The notes under the pieces: model-generated
The model's input: only the letters and a program-made list of their open reading frames with translations
Database searches by the model: none
Told to the model about the DNA's origin: nothing
NCBI RefSeq assembly: GCF_000282535.1
Contig: NZ_AKJC01000311.1
Coordinates: 1 to 33,302 of the forward strand
Direction of reading: 5' to 3'
DNA from: Pseudomonas sp. GM84
GTDB taxonomy: Bacteria; Pseudomonadota; Gammaproteobacteria; Pseudomonadales; Pseudomonadaceae
Length of the DNA: 33,302 nt
Part shown: positions 6,833 through 15,140 of the stretch, piece by piece
How positions within the stretch are numbered: the stretch's first letter is position 1
How the letters are laid out: each line of letters opens with the position of its first letter
Program-made: the position numbers and the translations under genes

Positions 6833-9733
6833 TTACAGCTCTTCGGACAGGATGCGATCGATGCTGTCGACAAAATAGTCCACGCTGGCCCGCGTGGTAC
6901 ACATCGGCGGCTTGATCTTGAGGATATTCAGGTAATCCCCGGTCGGCTGCATGAAGATACCCAGGTCGCGCAGGCGGTTGCACAGCACCATGGTTTCCTC
7001 TGTAGCCGGCTCCAGGGTCTGACGATCGCGCACCAGCTCCAGCCCCAGGTAGAACCCGGAGCCATGCACCGCACCGGCAAGCGGATACTTATCGACCAGC
7101 GCCTGCAAGCGCGCCTTGAAGTAGCGCCCGGTGTCGCGGGTGTTCTGCCACAGCCCCTCCTCGTCCATCACATCCAGCACCGCCATGCCGATACGGCAGC
7201 TGACCGGGCTACCGCCCGCCGACGAGAAGAAGTAGCCCTCGGCCTCCAGCGCCTCGGCGATTTCGCGACGGGTGATCACCGCGCCCAGTGGCTGGCCGTT
7301 GCCCATGCCCTTGGCCATGGTGATGATATCCGGCACCACGCCCTGCTCCTCGAAGCCCCAGAAGTACTCGCCCAGGCGGCCATAGCCCACCTGCACTTCG
7401 TCGGCGATGCACACGCCACCGCGAGCACGCACCTTGGCGTAGGCCTGCTGCAGGTAGCCTGCGGGCAGGGAGATACCCCCGGCGTTGCCGTACACCGGCT
7501 CGCAGATCATGCCGGCCAGCTGGCGACCACGGGCATCGAGGTCGGCGAGCTTGGCATCGACATCACGCAGGTAGTCGGCTGCGCTGTCGGCGCCCCGGTA
7601 GCGACCCCGGAAGGTATTCGGCGCCTCGACCGGGTGCACCCAGTCCGGGCGGGTTTCCAGGGCCAGTGGGTTGTCGGCGATCGAGGTGGAAATGGCATCG
7701 GTGGCCACCGACCAGCCATGGTAGGCCTCCAGCACGCTGATCAGGTCGCGCCCGCCGCTGTAGGCCCAGGCCAGGCGAATCGCCAGGTCGTTGGCTTCGG
7801 TGCCGCTGTTGACCAGGAACACCCGGTCGAAGCCCGCTGGCGCCAGTTCCAGCAGGCGCTCGGAAAACTCGGCAATGGCGGCGTAGTGGAAACGCGAGTT
7901 GGTGTTGACCAGCGACCATTGCCGCGCCGACTCGGCGGCCATGCGCGGATGGCCGTGGCCAAGCACCGCGACGTTGTTGAGCATGTCCAGGTAGGCGCGG
8001 CCCTGCATGTCGATCAGGTAGTTGCGCCAGCCGCGCTCGATCTGCGGCGGCTGCGCATAGTAGTGCTTCTGCGAGCGGGCGAAGCTGGCGTCGCGGCGGG
8101 CCAGCAGGGCCTGCGGGTCGGCCAGCGGCTCGGCATCGCAATCGAAGCCCAGCAGTGCTGCCGGCGACGGGCACAGGGCCAGCCAGGCCGCAGCCCGGGA
8201 AGGTGTGGCAAAGAACGGGGGCTGGATGTCGCCGTCCAGGCTCAGCTGAACACTGAGGAAACCACAGCTGCTGCCCAGCGCCTGCCCCTTGGCCACGGCC
8301 TGGCCATCTGCCGGGGTATCTTCCAGGCCGCTCAGCCACAAGGACCACTGCGGCGTGCGCAAACACCCGCGGCCGTCGCCATGGCGCTGCCAGGTGCCCG
8401 CCTGCGGCGCCTGCACCGCCGTGCCGTTGGGCACATGCAGTTCGACGCCCAGGGCGCAGGTGGCCGGCTCTTCGGGGCGGTCGATATGGGTTTGCGACAG
8501 GCGGTACTGCCCGTGCAGGCTGCAGGCCGGAGCGGGTTGCGCCGTCAGCAGGTGCTGGTCGAAACCTGCCTGTTCCCAGTTACCGGCTTCGCAATGGGTG
8601 CTCAGCACACCCAGGTCGACCCGGTTGACCGCCTGCCCGGCCAGTTCCGGGAGCAAGGGCGCGCAATCAGCCAGGTCGGGCAGGCTCGGTTCGATCCCGG
8701 CGGCCTGCAGGATGGCGGCTTGCATCAGGGCAAAGGGCACGGCCGTGGCGGTGTCGAAGATCTCCCACTCGTGGGCGATATTGTCGCGGATGTACTGGTT
8801 GCCCGGGTCGACGGCCAGTTGCTGCTCGCTGCTCAGCACCAGCACCGCGGCGCGGTTCAGCACCAGCGGCCACAAGGCGCGCAGCTCGGCCTCGTTCAGC
8901 GGGTTGACGGCCTGGTAGGCACGCACCGCCGGCAGGATGCGCAGCGGGTCGCCTTCGGCATGGTGCAGCAAGGCCGCGCAGGTAACCGACAGATCGGCGA
9001 TCCGCCAGGTGCGCAGCAGGTCGCCGAAATCGATGACGCCCTGCAGTTGCCACTGGCGTTCGTCATCACGGGCCCAGACGGCGTTGTCGTCGGTGATGTC
9101 CAGGTGCACCGCCTGGCTCGGCAGCTGCCCTGCCAGGGGCGCCAGCTGCGCGGCGGCCTGGGCGGTGGCCTGCTCGATGCGGGCGCGTTGCGCCGGGTCC
9201 TGCAGTACCGGCAGCAGGTGCTCGATCAGCGCCTGGGCGTGCTGCGGGTCCCATTGCAGGGTACGTGCAAGGCCCGGGTGGTCGAAGCCGGCCAAGGCCT
9301 TGTCGACACGGGCGCAGAGCGCGCCCAGTTCGGCCATCAGCCGCGCTGGCATGTGCTTGAGTCGAGTCAGCGGCTGGCCCTCGATATAATCGAGCAGCCG
9401 AGCCCGCAGCGGTTGCCCGTCGATGTCCAGCGCCAGCAAAGCTTGCCCGTCGCGCGCCGGACGCACGGCCGGCACCGGCACGCCCTGCTCGCGCAGGTAC
9501 GCCAATGCGGCATGCTGCGCCTCCAGCTCCACCTGGGCGTAACTGCCGTGGCAGACCTTGAGCACATAGCGCCCCTGGCCCGTGTCCAGCCGGAAGTTCA
9601 GGTCCTGCTGGCTGCCCAGGGCACACAGGCTGCCGGCAAGATCATAATGCGCCTGCAGCAAGGCATGGGCCTGCGCTTCGCTGAGCGAAGGGCTGGGCAG
9701 GCTGGAACGCTGGATCAGGGTGCTGAGGGGCAT
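6833..9733 (-). CDS. APH-type kinase / M23-like / class-III aminotransferase fusion protein
   Basis: A 966-residue protein with three parts. Residues about 1-340 are an aminoglycoside-phosphotransferase-like kinase, with HLDITDDN (H210, D212, N217) and VIDFGD. Residues about 400-530 look like a lysostaphin/M23 fold (LHVPNGTAVQAPQAGTW), but the expected zinc ligands appear replaced (CALGVEL where HxGxD is usual; LSVQLS where HxH is usual). Residues about 555-966 are a PLP class-III aminotransferase with NSGTEAND, CIADEVQVGYGR and the Schiff-base lysine in MAKGMGNGQ (K808). The aminotransferase part resembles the AGXT2L phospho-lyases (ethanolamine-phosphate or phosphohydroxylysine). Kinase plus lyase on one chain could phosphorylate a small amine or amino alcohol and then eliminate phosphate. 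The substrate is unknown. AGAGGT lies before the ATG, and no cotranscribed gene is seen. Confidence 0.88.
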   Translation of the reverse strand: MPLSTLIQRSSLPSPSLSEAQAHALLQAHYDLAGSLCALGSQQDLNFRLDTGQGRYVLKVCHGSYAQVELEAQHAALAYLREQGVPVPAVRPARDGQALLALDIDGQPLRARLLDYIEGQPLTRLKHMPARLMAELGALCARVDKALAGFDHPGLARTLQWDPQHAQALIEHLLPVLQDPAQRARIEQATAQAAAQLAPLAGQLPSQAVHLDITDDNAVWARDDERQWQLQGVIDFGDLLRTWRIADLSVTCAALLHHAEGDPLRILPAVRAYQAVNPLNEAELRALWPLVLNRAAVLVLSSEQQLAVDPGNQYIRDNIAHEWEIFDTATAVPFALMQAAILQAAGIEPSLPDLADCAPLLPELAGQAVNRVDLGVLSTHCEAGNWEQAGFDQHLLTAQPAPACSLHGQYRLSQTHIDRPEEPATCALGVELHVPNGTAVQAPQAGTWQRHGDGRGCLRTPQWSLWLSGLEDTPADGQAVAKGQALGSSCGFLSVQLSLDGDIQPPFFATPSRAAAWLALCPSPAALLGFDCDAEPLADPQALLARRDASFARSQKHYYAQPPQIERGWRNYLIDMQGRAYLDMLNNVAVLGHGHPRMAAESARQWSLVNTNSRFHYAAIAEFSERLLELAPAGFDRVFLVNSGTEANDLAIRLAWAYSGGRDLISVLEAYHGWSVATDAISTSIADNPLALETRPDWVHPVEAPNTFRGRYRGADSAADYLRDVDAKLADLDARGRQLAGMICEPVYGNAGGISLPAGYLQQAYAKVRARGGVCIADEVQVGYGRLGEYFWGFEEQGVVPDIITMAKGMGNGQPLGAVITRREIAEALEAEGYFFSSAGGSPVSCRIGMAVLDVMDEEGLWQNTRDTGRYFKARLQALVDKYPLAGAVHGSGFYLGLELVRDRQTLEPATEETMVLCNRLRDLGIFMQPTGDYLNILKIKPPMCTTRASVDYFVDSIDRILSEEL

Positions 9734-9924
9734 GGAGATGAAACCTCTTTTACTTTTCGCTTATCTCGCCACTGCCAAGGCCGATAAACAAGTGGCAAAG
9801 ATGAAATGATGTTGATGCGCCGACGCGTAGACCCACCGACAATCTAGGCTGCAAAGGGCCAAGGGCGGCAAACTGCACATGACCGGTACGGTCGAATCCT
9901 GAGCACACTGGTCAAAGAATCGCC
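9734..9924. promoter_or_regulatory. Divergent promoter region, fusion gene / rmlC
   Basis: This 191-bp region separates the divergent fusion and rmlC genes and should hold both promoters. A small inverted repeat, GACCG-GTA-CGGTC (9881-9893), lies 32 bp before the rmlC start. I found no clear -35/-10 pair by eye, and the rmlC ribosome-binding site is weak. Confidence 0.4.
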
Positions 9925-10470
9925 ATGAACATAATCGCCACTGAAATACCTGACTTGCTGATCATCGAACCCAAGGTCTTCGGCGATAGCCGCGGATTCT
10001 TCCTCGAAAGCTTCAACGCCCGCGAGTTCGCCAAGGCCACCGGCGTCGAGGCGCGCTTCGTGCAGGACAACCATTCACGCTCGCAGCGCGGCGTGCTGCG
10101 CGGGCTGCACTATCAGATCGACAACCCCCAGGGGAAACTGGTGCGGGTAACCCAGGGCGAAGTGCTCGACGTCGCCGTGGACATCCGCCGCAGCTCGCCG
10201 ACGTTCGGCCGCTGGGTGGCCGCCCGGCTGAATGCCGACGACCATCGCCAGTTCTGGATCCCGCCAGGGTTCGCCCATGGTTTCCTGGTACTGAGCGAGT
10301 CGGCCGACTTCCTGTACAAGACCACCGACTACTACAACCCCGCTGCCGAGCGCTGCATCCGCTGGGATGACCCGCAACTGGCCATCGACTGGGGCCTGGA
10401 ACTACCGCCCTTGCTGTCGGCCAAGGATCAGGCGGGTGCACTGCTGGCTGACGCGGACCTGTTCCCATGA
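9925..10470 (+). CDS. rfbC: dTDP-4-dehydrorhamnose 3,5-epimerase
   Basis: A 181-residue cupin enzyme (RmlC) that epimerises dTDP-4-keto-6-deoxyglucose at C3 and C5, the third step of dTDP-L-rhamnose synthesis for LPS or rhamnolipid. Family marks are the N-terminal IPDLLIIEPKVFGDSRGFF, the catalytic His in GVLRGLHYQ, the LVRVTQGEVLDVAVD strand pair, and FWIPPGFAHGF followed by LYKTTDYYNP with the active-site Tyr. The length is standard. It overlaps rfbD by 4 bp (ATGA), so the two are translationally coupled. The partners rfbB and rfbA are missing from this locus. Confidence 0.95.
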   Translation: MNIIATEIPDLLIIEPKVFGDSRGFFLESFNAREFAKATGVEARFVQDNHSRSQRGVLRGLHYQIDNPQGKLVRVTQGEVLDVAVDIRRSSPTFGRWVAARLNADDHRQFWIPPGFAHGFLVLSESADFLYKTTDYYNPAAERCIRWDDPQLAIDWGLELPPLLSAKDQAGALLADADLFP

Positions 10471-11327
10471 AGATTCTTGTCTGTGGCCACAATGGCCAAG
10501 TGGCCCAAGCCTTGAGCACACAGCTGGCCGGCCTGGGCGAAACGCACCTGCTGGGCCGCGACCAGCTGGACCTGGCGCGGCCCGAGGCACTGCGCGAAGC
10601 CCTACGCCGCCTGGCACCCAACCTGATCATCAACGCCGCGGCCTATACCGCCGTGGACCAGGCCGAAAGCGAGCCGGATACAGCCTATGCGGTCAATGCC
10701 GAGGCCCCGCGCGTGCTGGCCGAAGAGGCCGTGCGGCTCGGCGCGCCGCTGATCCACTACTCCACCGACTACGTTTTCGATGGCTACAAGGCAACGCCCT
10801 ACACCGAAGCGGACCAGCCCAACCCATTGAGCATCTATGGCCGCAGCAAGCTGGCCGGAGAACAGGCGATTACCGCCGTGGATGGCGAACACCTCATCCT
10901 GCGCACCAGTTGGGTCTATTCGCTGTACGGGCGCAACTTCCTGCTGACCATGCAACGCCTGCTGCAGGAAAAACCGCAACTGAAGGTGGTGGATGACCAG
11001 ATCGGTGCGCCGACCTGGGCGGCGACCATCGCGGCCAGCACCCGCGCACTGATCGAGCGCTGGCAGGCTGGCCAGGCCGGCGCCTGGGGCACCTATCACC
11101 TGACGGCCCAGGGCGAAACGTCCTGGTTCGGCTTCGCCCAGGCCATCGCCGCGCAGCTCGAAGCCCGCGGCCTGCCCTGCGCCGAGCTGCTGCCGATACC
11201 CACCCGCGAATACCCAACCCCCGCGCGCCGCCCGCTCAACTCGCGCCTGGACTGCACGCGCCTGGCCCGCGAATGGGACATCCAGCTGCCGCAGTGGCAG
11301 CAGGCGCTGATCGACTGCCTCAAGTAG
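10467..11327 (+). CDS. rfbD: dTDP-4-dehydrorhamnose reductase
   Basis: A 286-residue extended short-chain dehydrogenase (RmlD) that reduces dTDP-4-keto-L-rhamnose to dTDP-L-rhamnose with NAD(P)H. The nucleotide-binding start is ILVCGHNGQVAQAL. STDYVFDG and the catalytic Tyr/Lys of YGRSKLAGE are present, as is LRTSWVYS typical of RmlD. It follows rfbC with an ATGA overlap. A hairpin that could attenuate read-through comes 8 bp after the stop, just before the sensor-kinase gene. Whether rfbCD and the kinase genes share a transcript is open. Confidence 0.95.
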   Translation: MKILVCGHNGQVAQALSTQLAGLGETHLLGRDQLDLARPEALREALRRLAPNLIINAAAYTAVDQAESEPDTAYAVNAEAPRVLAEEAVRLGAPLIHYSTDYVFDGYKATPYTEADQPNPLSIYGRSKLAGEQAITAVDGEHLILRTSWVYSLYGRNFLLTMQRLLQEKPQLKVVDDQIGAPTWAATIAASTRALIERWQAGQAGAWGTYHLTAQGETSWFGFAQAIAAQLEARGLPCAELLPIPTREYPTPARRPLNSRLDCTRLAREWDIQLPQWQQALIDCLK

Positions 11328-11335
11328 CGCATAAT

Positions 11336-11357
11336 TGCGCCAGACTCTTCTGGCGCA
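11336..11357 (+). terminator. Hairpin between rfbD and the dctB-like gene
   Basis: TGCGCCAGA (11336-11344) and TCTGGCGCA (11349-11357) form a perfect 9-bp stem with a CTCT loop, followed only by TTTA. As a terminator it is weak because the T tract is short. Its 3' arm ends 8 nt before the kinase ATG, so it could instead affect translation of that gene. Confidence 0.55.
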
Positions 11358-11365
11358 TTTACGCA

Positions 11366-13180
11366 ATGATTGCAAAACCGACGCCCCCACGCCGTCCCCG
11401 CTGGCGCAGCCTGGCCTTGCTGGCGCTGTGCCTGACGCCACTGCTGTGGCCGCTGCATCACCTTGCCGAACGCTATTACCAGGACCAACTGGCTTCACAG
11501 AACCGCCAGACCCTCGACCTGTACGTGGCCAACCTGCTCGGCACCTTGCACCGCTATGAAACCCTGCCGCAGATCCTCGGCGAAATGCCGGCGCTGCGCA
11601 CGGTACTGGCTGACCCGCTCAAGCTGGAAGCGGTGACCAACGCCAACCGCCTGCTCAAGGACATCGTCCAGCAGACCGGCGCCGAAGTGATGTACCTGAT
11701 GGACGTTCGCGGCAACACCCTGGCCGCCTCCAACTGGGACAAGCACGACAGCTTCGCCGGCCGCAACTTCGCCTTCCGCCCGTACTTCAACGAAGCCATG
11801 GACGGCCGCCTGGGGCGTTTCTTCGGCCAGGGCACCACCTCGGCCAAGCGCGGTTACTTCTTCGCCGCCGCGGTACGCGACCGCGAGCGCATCGTCGGCG
11901 TGCTGGTGGTCAAGGTCGACCTCGACCACACCGAAACCCTGTGGGGCCGCACCCCCGAGCAATTGCTGCTGACCGATCACAATGGTGTGGTGATCCTCAC
12001 CTCGCGGCCCGACTGGCGCTTCCGTGCCACCCGCGCACTGACCGAGGCCGAGCGCCAGGCCATCATCGCCATCCAGCCCTACCCGACCCAGGCGCCACAG
12101 CCCCTGGCACTCAACCCCAACGCCTGGCTGACGCAAACCCGCGACATCAAGGAAACCGGCTGGCAGGTCAGCATCCTCGCGCCCAGGATGCTGGTTGACC
12201 GTTCGGTACAGACGGTCATGGCCATCGGCGGCGCGGTCCTGCTGGTGTTGATGCTGCTGGCCGGCCTGGTCATGCAGCGGCGCCGCCACTACATCGACCG
12301 CATCGACTTCGAGGCCCGCGGCCGCCAGGAGCTGGAGAACCGCGTGGCACAGCGCACCGCCGACCTCGAAGGCCTCAACACCCGCCTCAAGAGCGCCGTG
12401 CTCGAACGCGAGAACGCCCAGCAAGAGCTGGTGCGGGCTCAGGACGAGTTGGTGCAGGCCGGCAAACTGTCGGTGCTGGGCACCATGTCGGCAAGCATCA
12501 GCCATGAGCTCAACCAGCCATTGGCGGCGATCCGCAGCTACGCGGAAAACGCCGAGATCCTGCTCGATCACCAGCGCACCGAGGATGCCCGCGGCAACCT
12601 CAAGCTGATCGGCGAGCTGACCGGGCGCATGGCCTCGATCATCGCCCACCTGCGCGCGTTCGCCCGCCGCGACCGCCATGCCCCGGAAAGCGTGGCGCTG
12701 CAGCCGGCGCTGGACGATGCCCTGGCGTTGCTGGCCAAGCGCCGACGGGCGATGGCGGTGGAGCTGACTCGCGACCTGCCGGACGCCACCTTGTGGGTGC
12801 AGGCGGGCGAAACACGCCTGCGCCAGGTGCTCGGCAACCTGCTGGCCAACGCCCTCGACGCCTTGACCGAAAAGGCCAACCCGCGCCGCCTGTGGCTAAG
12901 TGCCGAAACCCGCGAGGGCTACGTCTACCTGTACATTCGCGACAACGGCCCGGGCTTCAGCCGCCAGGCCCTGGAGCATGCCAAAGAGCCGTTCTTCACC
13001 ACCAAGACCCGCACCCAGGGCCTGGGCCTGGGCCTGGCCATCTGCGAAAGCCTGATGCGCGCCCTGGGTGGCGAACTGCTGCTGGCCAACCACCCGGAAG
13101 GTGGCGCCCTGCTGACCCTGCAGCTGCGCATGGCCGCGCCCGGCGCCAACCTGCAACCCACGGAGGACCCCTCGGCATGA
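11366..13180 (+). CDS. DctB-family sensor histidine kinase
   Basis: A 604-residue inner-membrane kinase. TM1 spans about residues 14-32, a periplasmic double-Cache/PAS-like sensor about 35-280, and TM2 about 284-304. A coiled-coil linker rich in Glu, Arg and Gln follows, then a HisKA domain with the phospho-acceptor in SHELNQPL (H380) and an HATPase domain with an N box (LLANALDAL), DNGPGF and GLGLGLAI. This is the architecture of DctB, which senses C4-dicarboxylates and phosphorylates a sigma-54 activator. The next gene is such an activator, overlapping by 4 bp. No dctA or TRAP transporter lies beside it, so the ligand is uncertain. The ATG at 11366 is preferred because TM1 begins right after it; the frame reaches upstream into rfbD but lacks a better start. 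No good Shine-Dalgarno sequence is visible. Confidence 0.88.
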   Translation: MIAKPTPPRRPRWRSLALLALCLTPLLWPLHHLAERYYQDQLASQNRQTLDLYVANLLGTLHRYETLPQILGEMPALRTVLADPLKLEAVTNANRLLKDIVQQTGAEVMYLMDVRGNTLAASNWDKHDSFAGRNFAFRPYFNEAMDGRLGRFFGQGTTSAKRGYFFAAAVRDRERIVGVLVVKVDLDHTETLWGRTPEQLLLTDHNGVVILTSRPDWRFRATRALTEAERQAIIAIQPYPTQAPQPLALNPNAWLTQTRDIKETGWQVSILAPRMLVDRSVQTVMAIGGAVLLVLMLLAGLVMQRRRHYIDRIDFEARGRQELENRVAQRTADLEGLNTRLKSAVLERENAQQELVRAQDELVQAGKLSVLGTMSASISHELNQPLAAIRSYAENAEILLDHQRTEDARGNLKLIGELTGRMASIIAHLRAFARRDRHAPESVALQPALDDALALLAKRRRAMAVELTRDLPDATLWVQAGETRLRQVLGNLLANALDALTEKANPRRLWLSAETREGYVYLYIRDNGPGFSRQALEHAKEPFFTTKTRTQGLGLGLAICESLMRALGGELLLANHPEGGALLTLQLRMAAPGANLQPTEDPSA

Positions 13181-14586
13181 CGACCGAGACTCAGATCGAC
13201 AGCCAGGCCCAGGTGCTTCTGGTCGACGACGACCCGCACCTGCGCCAGGCCTTGAGCCAGACCCTCGACCTGGCCGGGCTCAAGGTGGTCGCCATGGCCG
13301 ATGCGCAAGGTCTGGCCGAACGCCTGGAGCCTGACTGGCCTGGCGTGGTGGTCAGCGATATCCGCATGCCGGGCATCGATGGCTTGCAACTGCTGGAACA
13401 GCTGCATGGCCGCGACAACGAACTGCCGGTGCTGCTGATCACCGGCCACGGCGATGTGCCGCTGGCCGTGCAGGCCATGCGCGCCGGTGCGTATGACTTC
13501 CTGGAAAAGCCGTTCGCCAGCGATGCCTTGCTCGACAGCGTGCGCCGCGCCCTGGCCCTGCGCCGTCTGGTGCTGGACAACCGCAGCCTGCGCCTGGCCC
13601 TGAGCGACCGCCAGCAACTGTCCACCCGCCTGGTTGGTCATTCACCGTCCATGCAGCGCCTGCGCGAGCAGATCGGCGCCCTGGCCGGGACCCGAGCCGA
13701 CGTGCTGATCCTCGGTGAAACCGGGGCCGGCAAGGAGGTGGTGGCCCGCGCCCTGCACGACCTTTCCAGCCGCCGCGAGGGGCCATTCGTCGCCATCAAT
13801 GCCGGCGCGCTGGCCGAGTCGGTGGTGGAGAGCGAACTGTTCGGCCACGAGCCGGGGGCGTTCACTGGCGCGCAGAAACGCCGCATCGGCAAGTTCGAAT
13901 TCGCCAACGGCGGCACGCTGTTCCTCGACGAAATCGAGAGCATGAGCCTGGACGTGCAGGTGAAGCTGCTGCGTCTGCTGCAAGAGCGGGTGGTCGAGCG
14001 CCTCGGCGGCAACCAGTTGATCCCCCTGGACATCCGCATCATCGCCGCGACCAAGGAAGACCTGCGCCAGTCCGCCGACCAGGGGCGCTTTCGCGCCGAC
14101 CTCTACTACCGCCTGAACGTGGCGCCGCTGCGCATCCCGCCGCTGCGCGAACGGGGCGACGACATCCTGGTGCTGTTCCAGCATTTCGCCGACGACGCCA
14201 GCCAGCGCCACGGCTTGGCGCCGCACAGCCTGCAACCGGCGCAACGCGCCATGCTGCTGCGCCACGACTGGCCGGGCAACGTGCGTGAGTTGCAGAACGC
14301 CGCCGAGCGCTTCGCCCTGGGCCTGGAGCTGGCCCTCGACGGCCAGGTCGCCGCTGCAGCGCCCTCTGCGGCGCCGATGCTGCTGGGCAACCTCAGCGAA
14401 CAGGTCGAGCAGTTCGAGCGGTCGCTGATCGCTGCCGAACTGGCCCAGCCCCACAGCTCCATGCGCAGCCTTGCCGAAGCCCTCGGCATCCCGCGCAAGA
14501 CCCTGCACGACAAGCTGCGCAAACACGGCCTGCATTTTGAAGGTGGCAGCAGCGGGCCCGACGACCACGAGGAAAACCGCCCATGA
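13177..14586 (+). CDS. DctD-family sigma-54-dependent response regulator
   Basis: A 469-residue activator with three domains. The receiver (about 1-125) has the acidic pocket LLVDDD and phospho-acceptor D61 in SDIRMPG. The AAA+ sigma-54 interaction domain (about 145-380) has Walker A GETGAGKE, the sigma-54-contacting loop GAFTGA and Walker B LFLDE. A C-terminal Fis-type helix-turn-helix (SLAEALGIPRKTLHDKLRKH) follows. After phosphorylation by the upstream kinase it should oligomerise and open sigma-54 promoters. Its targets are not evident in the window; I saw no clear TGGCAC-N5-TTGC site near the neighbouring genes, though I could not scan exhaustively. Its stop overlaps the next start (ATGA). 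Confidence 0.92.
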   Translation: MTTETQIDSQAQVLLVDDDPHLRQALSQTLDLAGLKVVAMADAQGLAERLEPDWPGVVVSDIRMPGIDGLQLLEQLHGRDNELPVLLITGHGDVPLAVQAMRAGAYDFLEKPFASDALLDSVRRALALRRLVLDNRSLRLALSDRQQLSTRLVGHSPSMQRLREQIGALAGTRADVLILGETGAGKEVVARALHDLSSRREGPFVAINAGALAESVVESELFGHEPGAFTGAQKRRIGKFEFANGGTLFLDEIESMSLDVQVKLLRLLQERVVERLGGNQLIPLDIRIIAATKEDLRQSADQGRFRADLYYRLNVAPLRIPPLRERGDDILVLFQHFADDASQRHGLAPHSLQPAQRAMLLRHDWPGNVRELQNAAERFALGLELALDGQVAAAAPSAAPMLLGNLSEQVEQFERSLIAAELAQPHSSMRSLAEALGIPRKTLHDKLRKHGLHFEGGSSGPDDHEENRP

Positions 14587-15038
14587 GTTCCGATAGCCAA
14601 TACCTGCAGTCCGTCCTGCACGGCGACATCCCGCTGACCCGTGAAATGGGCCTGGAGGTCATCGATTGGCAAGCCCAGACCCTGCGCCTGCAACTCCCGC
14701 TGGCCGCCAACGTCAACCACAAGAGCACCATGTTCGGCGGCAGTTTGTACTGCGCCGCGGTGCTGGTGGGTTGGGGCTGGCTGCACCTGCGCCTGCGCGA
14801 GCTGGGGATCGATGACGGGCATATCGTCATCCAGGAAGGGCAGATCAGTTATCCGCTGCCGGTGACCGGCACGGCGGTGGCGCGCTGTGCGGCGCCGGAC
14901 GAGAAGACCTGGGAGCGGTTCGTGACGATGTACCAGCGCCGTGGTCGGGCGCGGCTGACGCTGGAGACCACGGTGAGCAATGTCGGTAGCGACGAGCCCG
15001 CTGTCAGCTTCAGCGGCCAGTACGTACTACACCGCTGA
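14583..15038 (+). CDS. YiiD-C-type hotdog thioesterase-like protein
   Basis: A 151-residue single-domain protein resembling the C-terminal hotdog domain of E. coli YiiD, a putative thioesterase. Family-like marks are the PLAANVNHKSTMFGGSLY segment with the helix-start Gly-Gly, and the following VGWGWLHLRLRELG. The fold would place an acyl-CoA or acyl-carrier substrate in the cytoplasm, but no substrate is known to me. The start codon overlaps the stop of the response-regulator gene by 4 bp, so it is the third gene of a coupled operon with the two-component system, an association that hints at shared physiology. REP pair C begins 11 bp past the stop. Confidence 0.82.
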   Translation: MSSDSQYLQSVLHGDIPLTREMGLEVIDWQAQTLRLQLPLAANVNHKSTMFGGSLYCAAVLVGWGWLHLRLRELGIDDGHIVIQEGQISYPLPVTGTAVARCAAPDEKTWERFVTMYQRRGRARLTLETTVSNVGSDEPAVSFSGQYVLHR

Positions 15039-15048
15039 TCCTGAGATC

Positions 15049-15139
15049 CCTGTGGGAGCGGGCTTGTCCCGCGAAAAATCCCCCGCGGTGCCTGGCACGG
15101 GCTTCGCCCGTGTTCGCGGGACAAGCCCGCTCCCACAGG
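15049..15139. repeat. Inverted REP pair C with a third hairpin in the spacer
   Basis: Perfect 27-bp arms (15049-15075 and 15113-15139) carry the GCGGG-ACAAG-CCCGC core of pair B, here in outward rather than inward order. The spacer holds a separate 7-bp hairpin, CACGGGC-TTC-GCCCGTG (15096-15112). The right arm ends 1 bp before the cysQ stop codon on the minus strand. Confidence 0.9.
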
Positions 15140-15140
15140 T

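Noticed and set aside
7064..9787. A 907-codon open frame on the plus strand, opposite the fusion gene
   Set aside because: It mirrors the GC-rich minus-strand gene, which has clear kinase and aminotransferase motifs. The plus-strand translation is low-complexity Gln/Arg/Gly-rich with no recognisable domain.
11273..11365. An upstream extension of the kinase gene to an ATG inside rfbD
   Set aside because: It would add 31 residues unlike any DctB start and overlap rfbD by 55 bp. The TM1-bearing start at 11366 is better.
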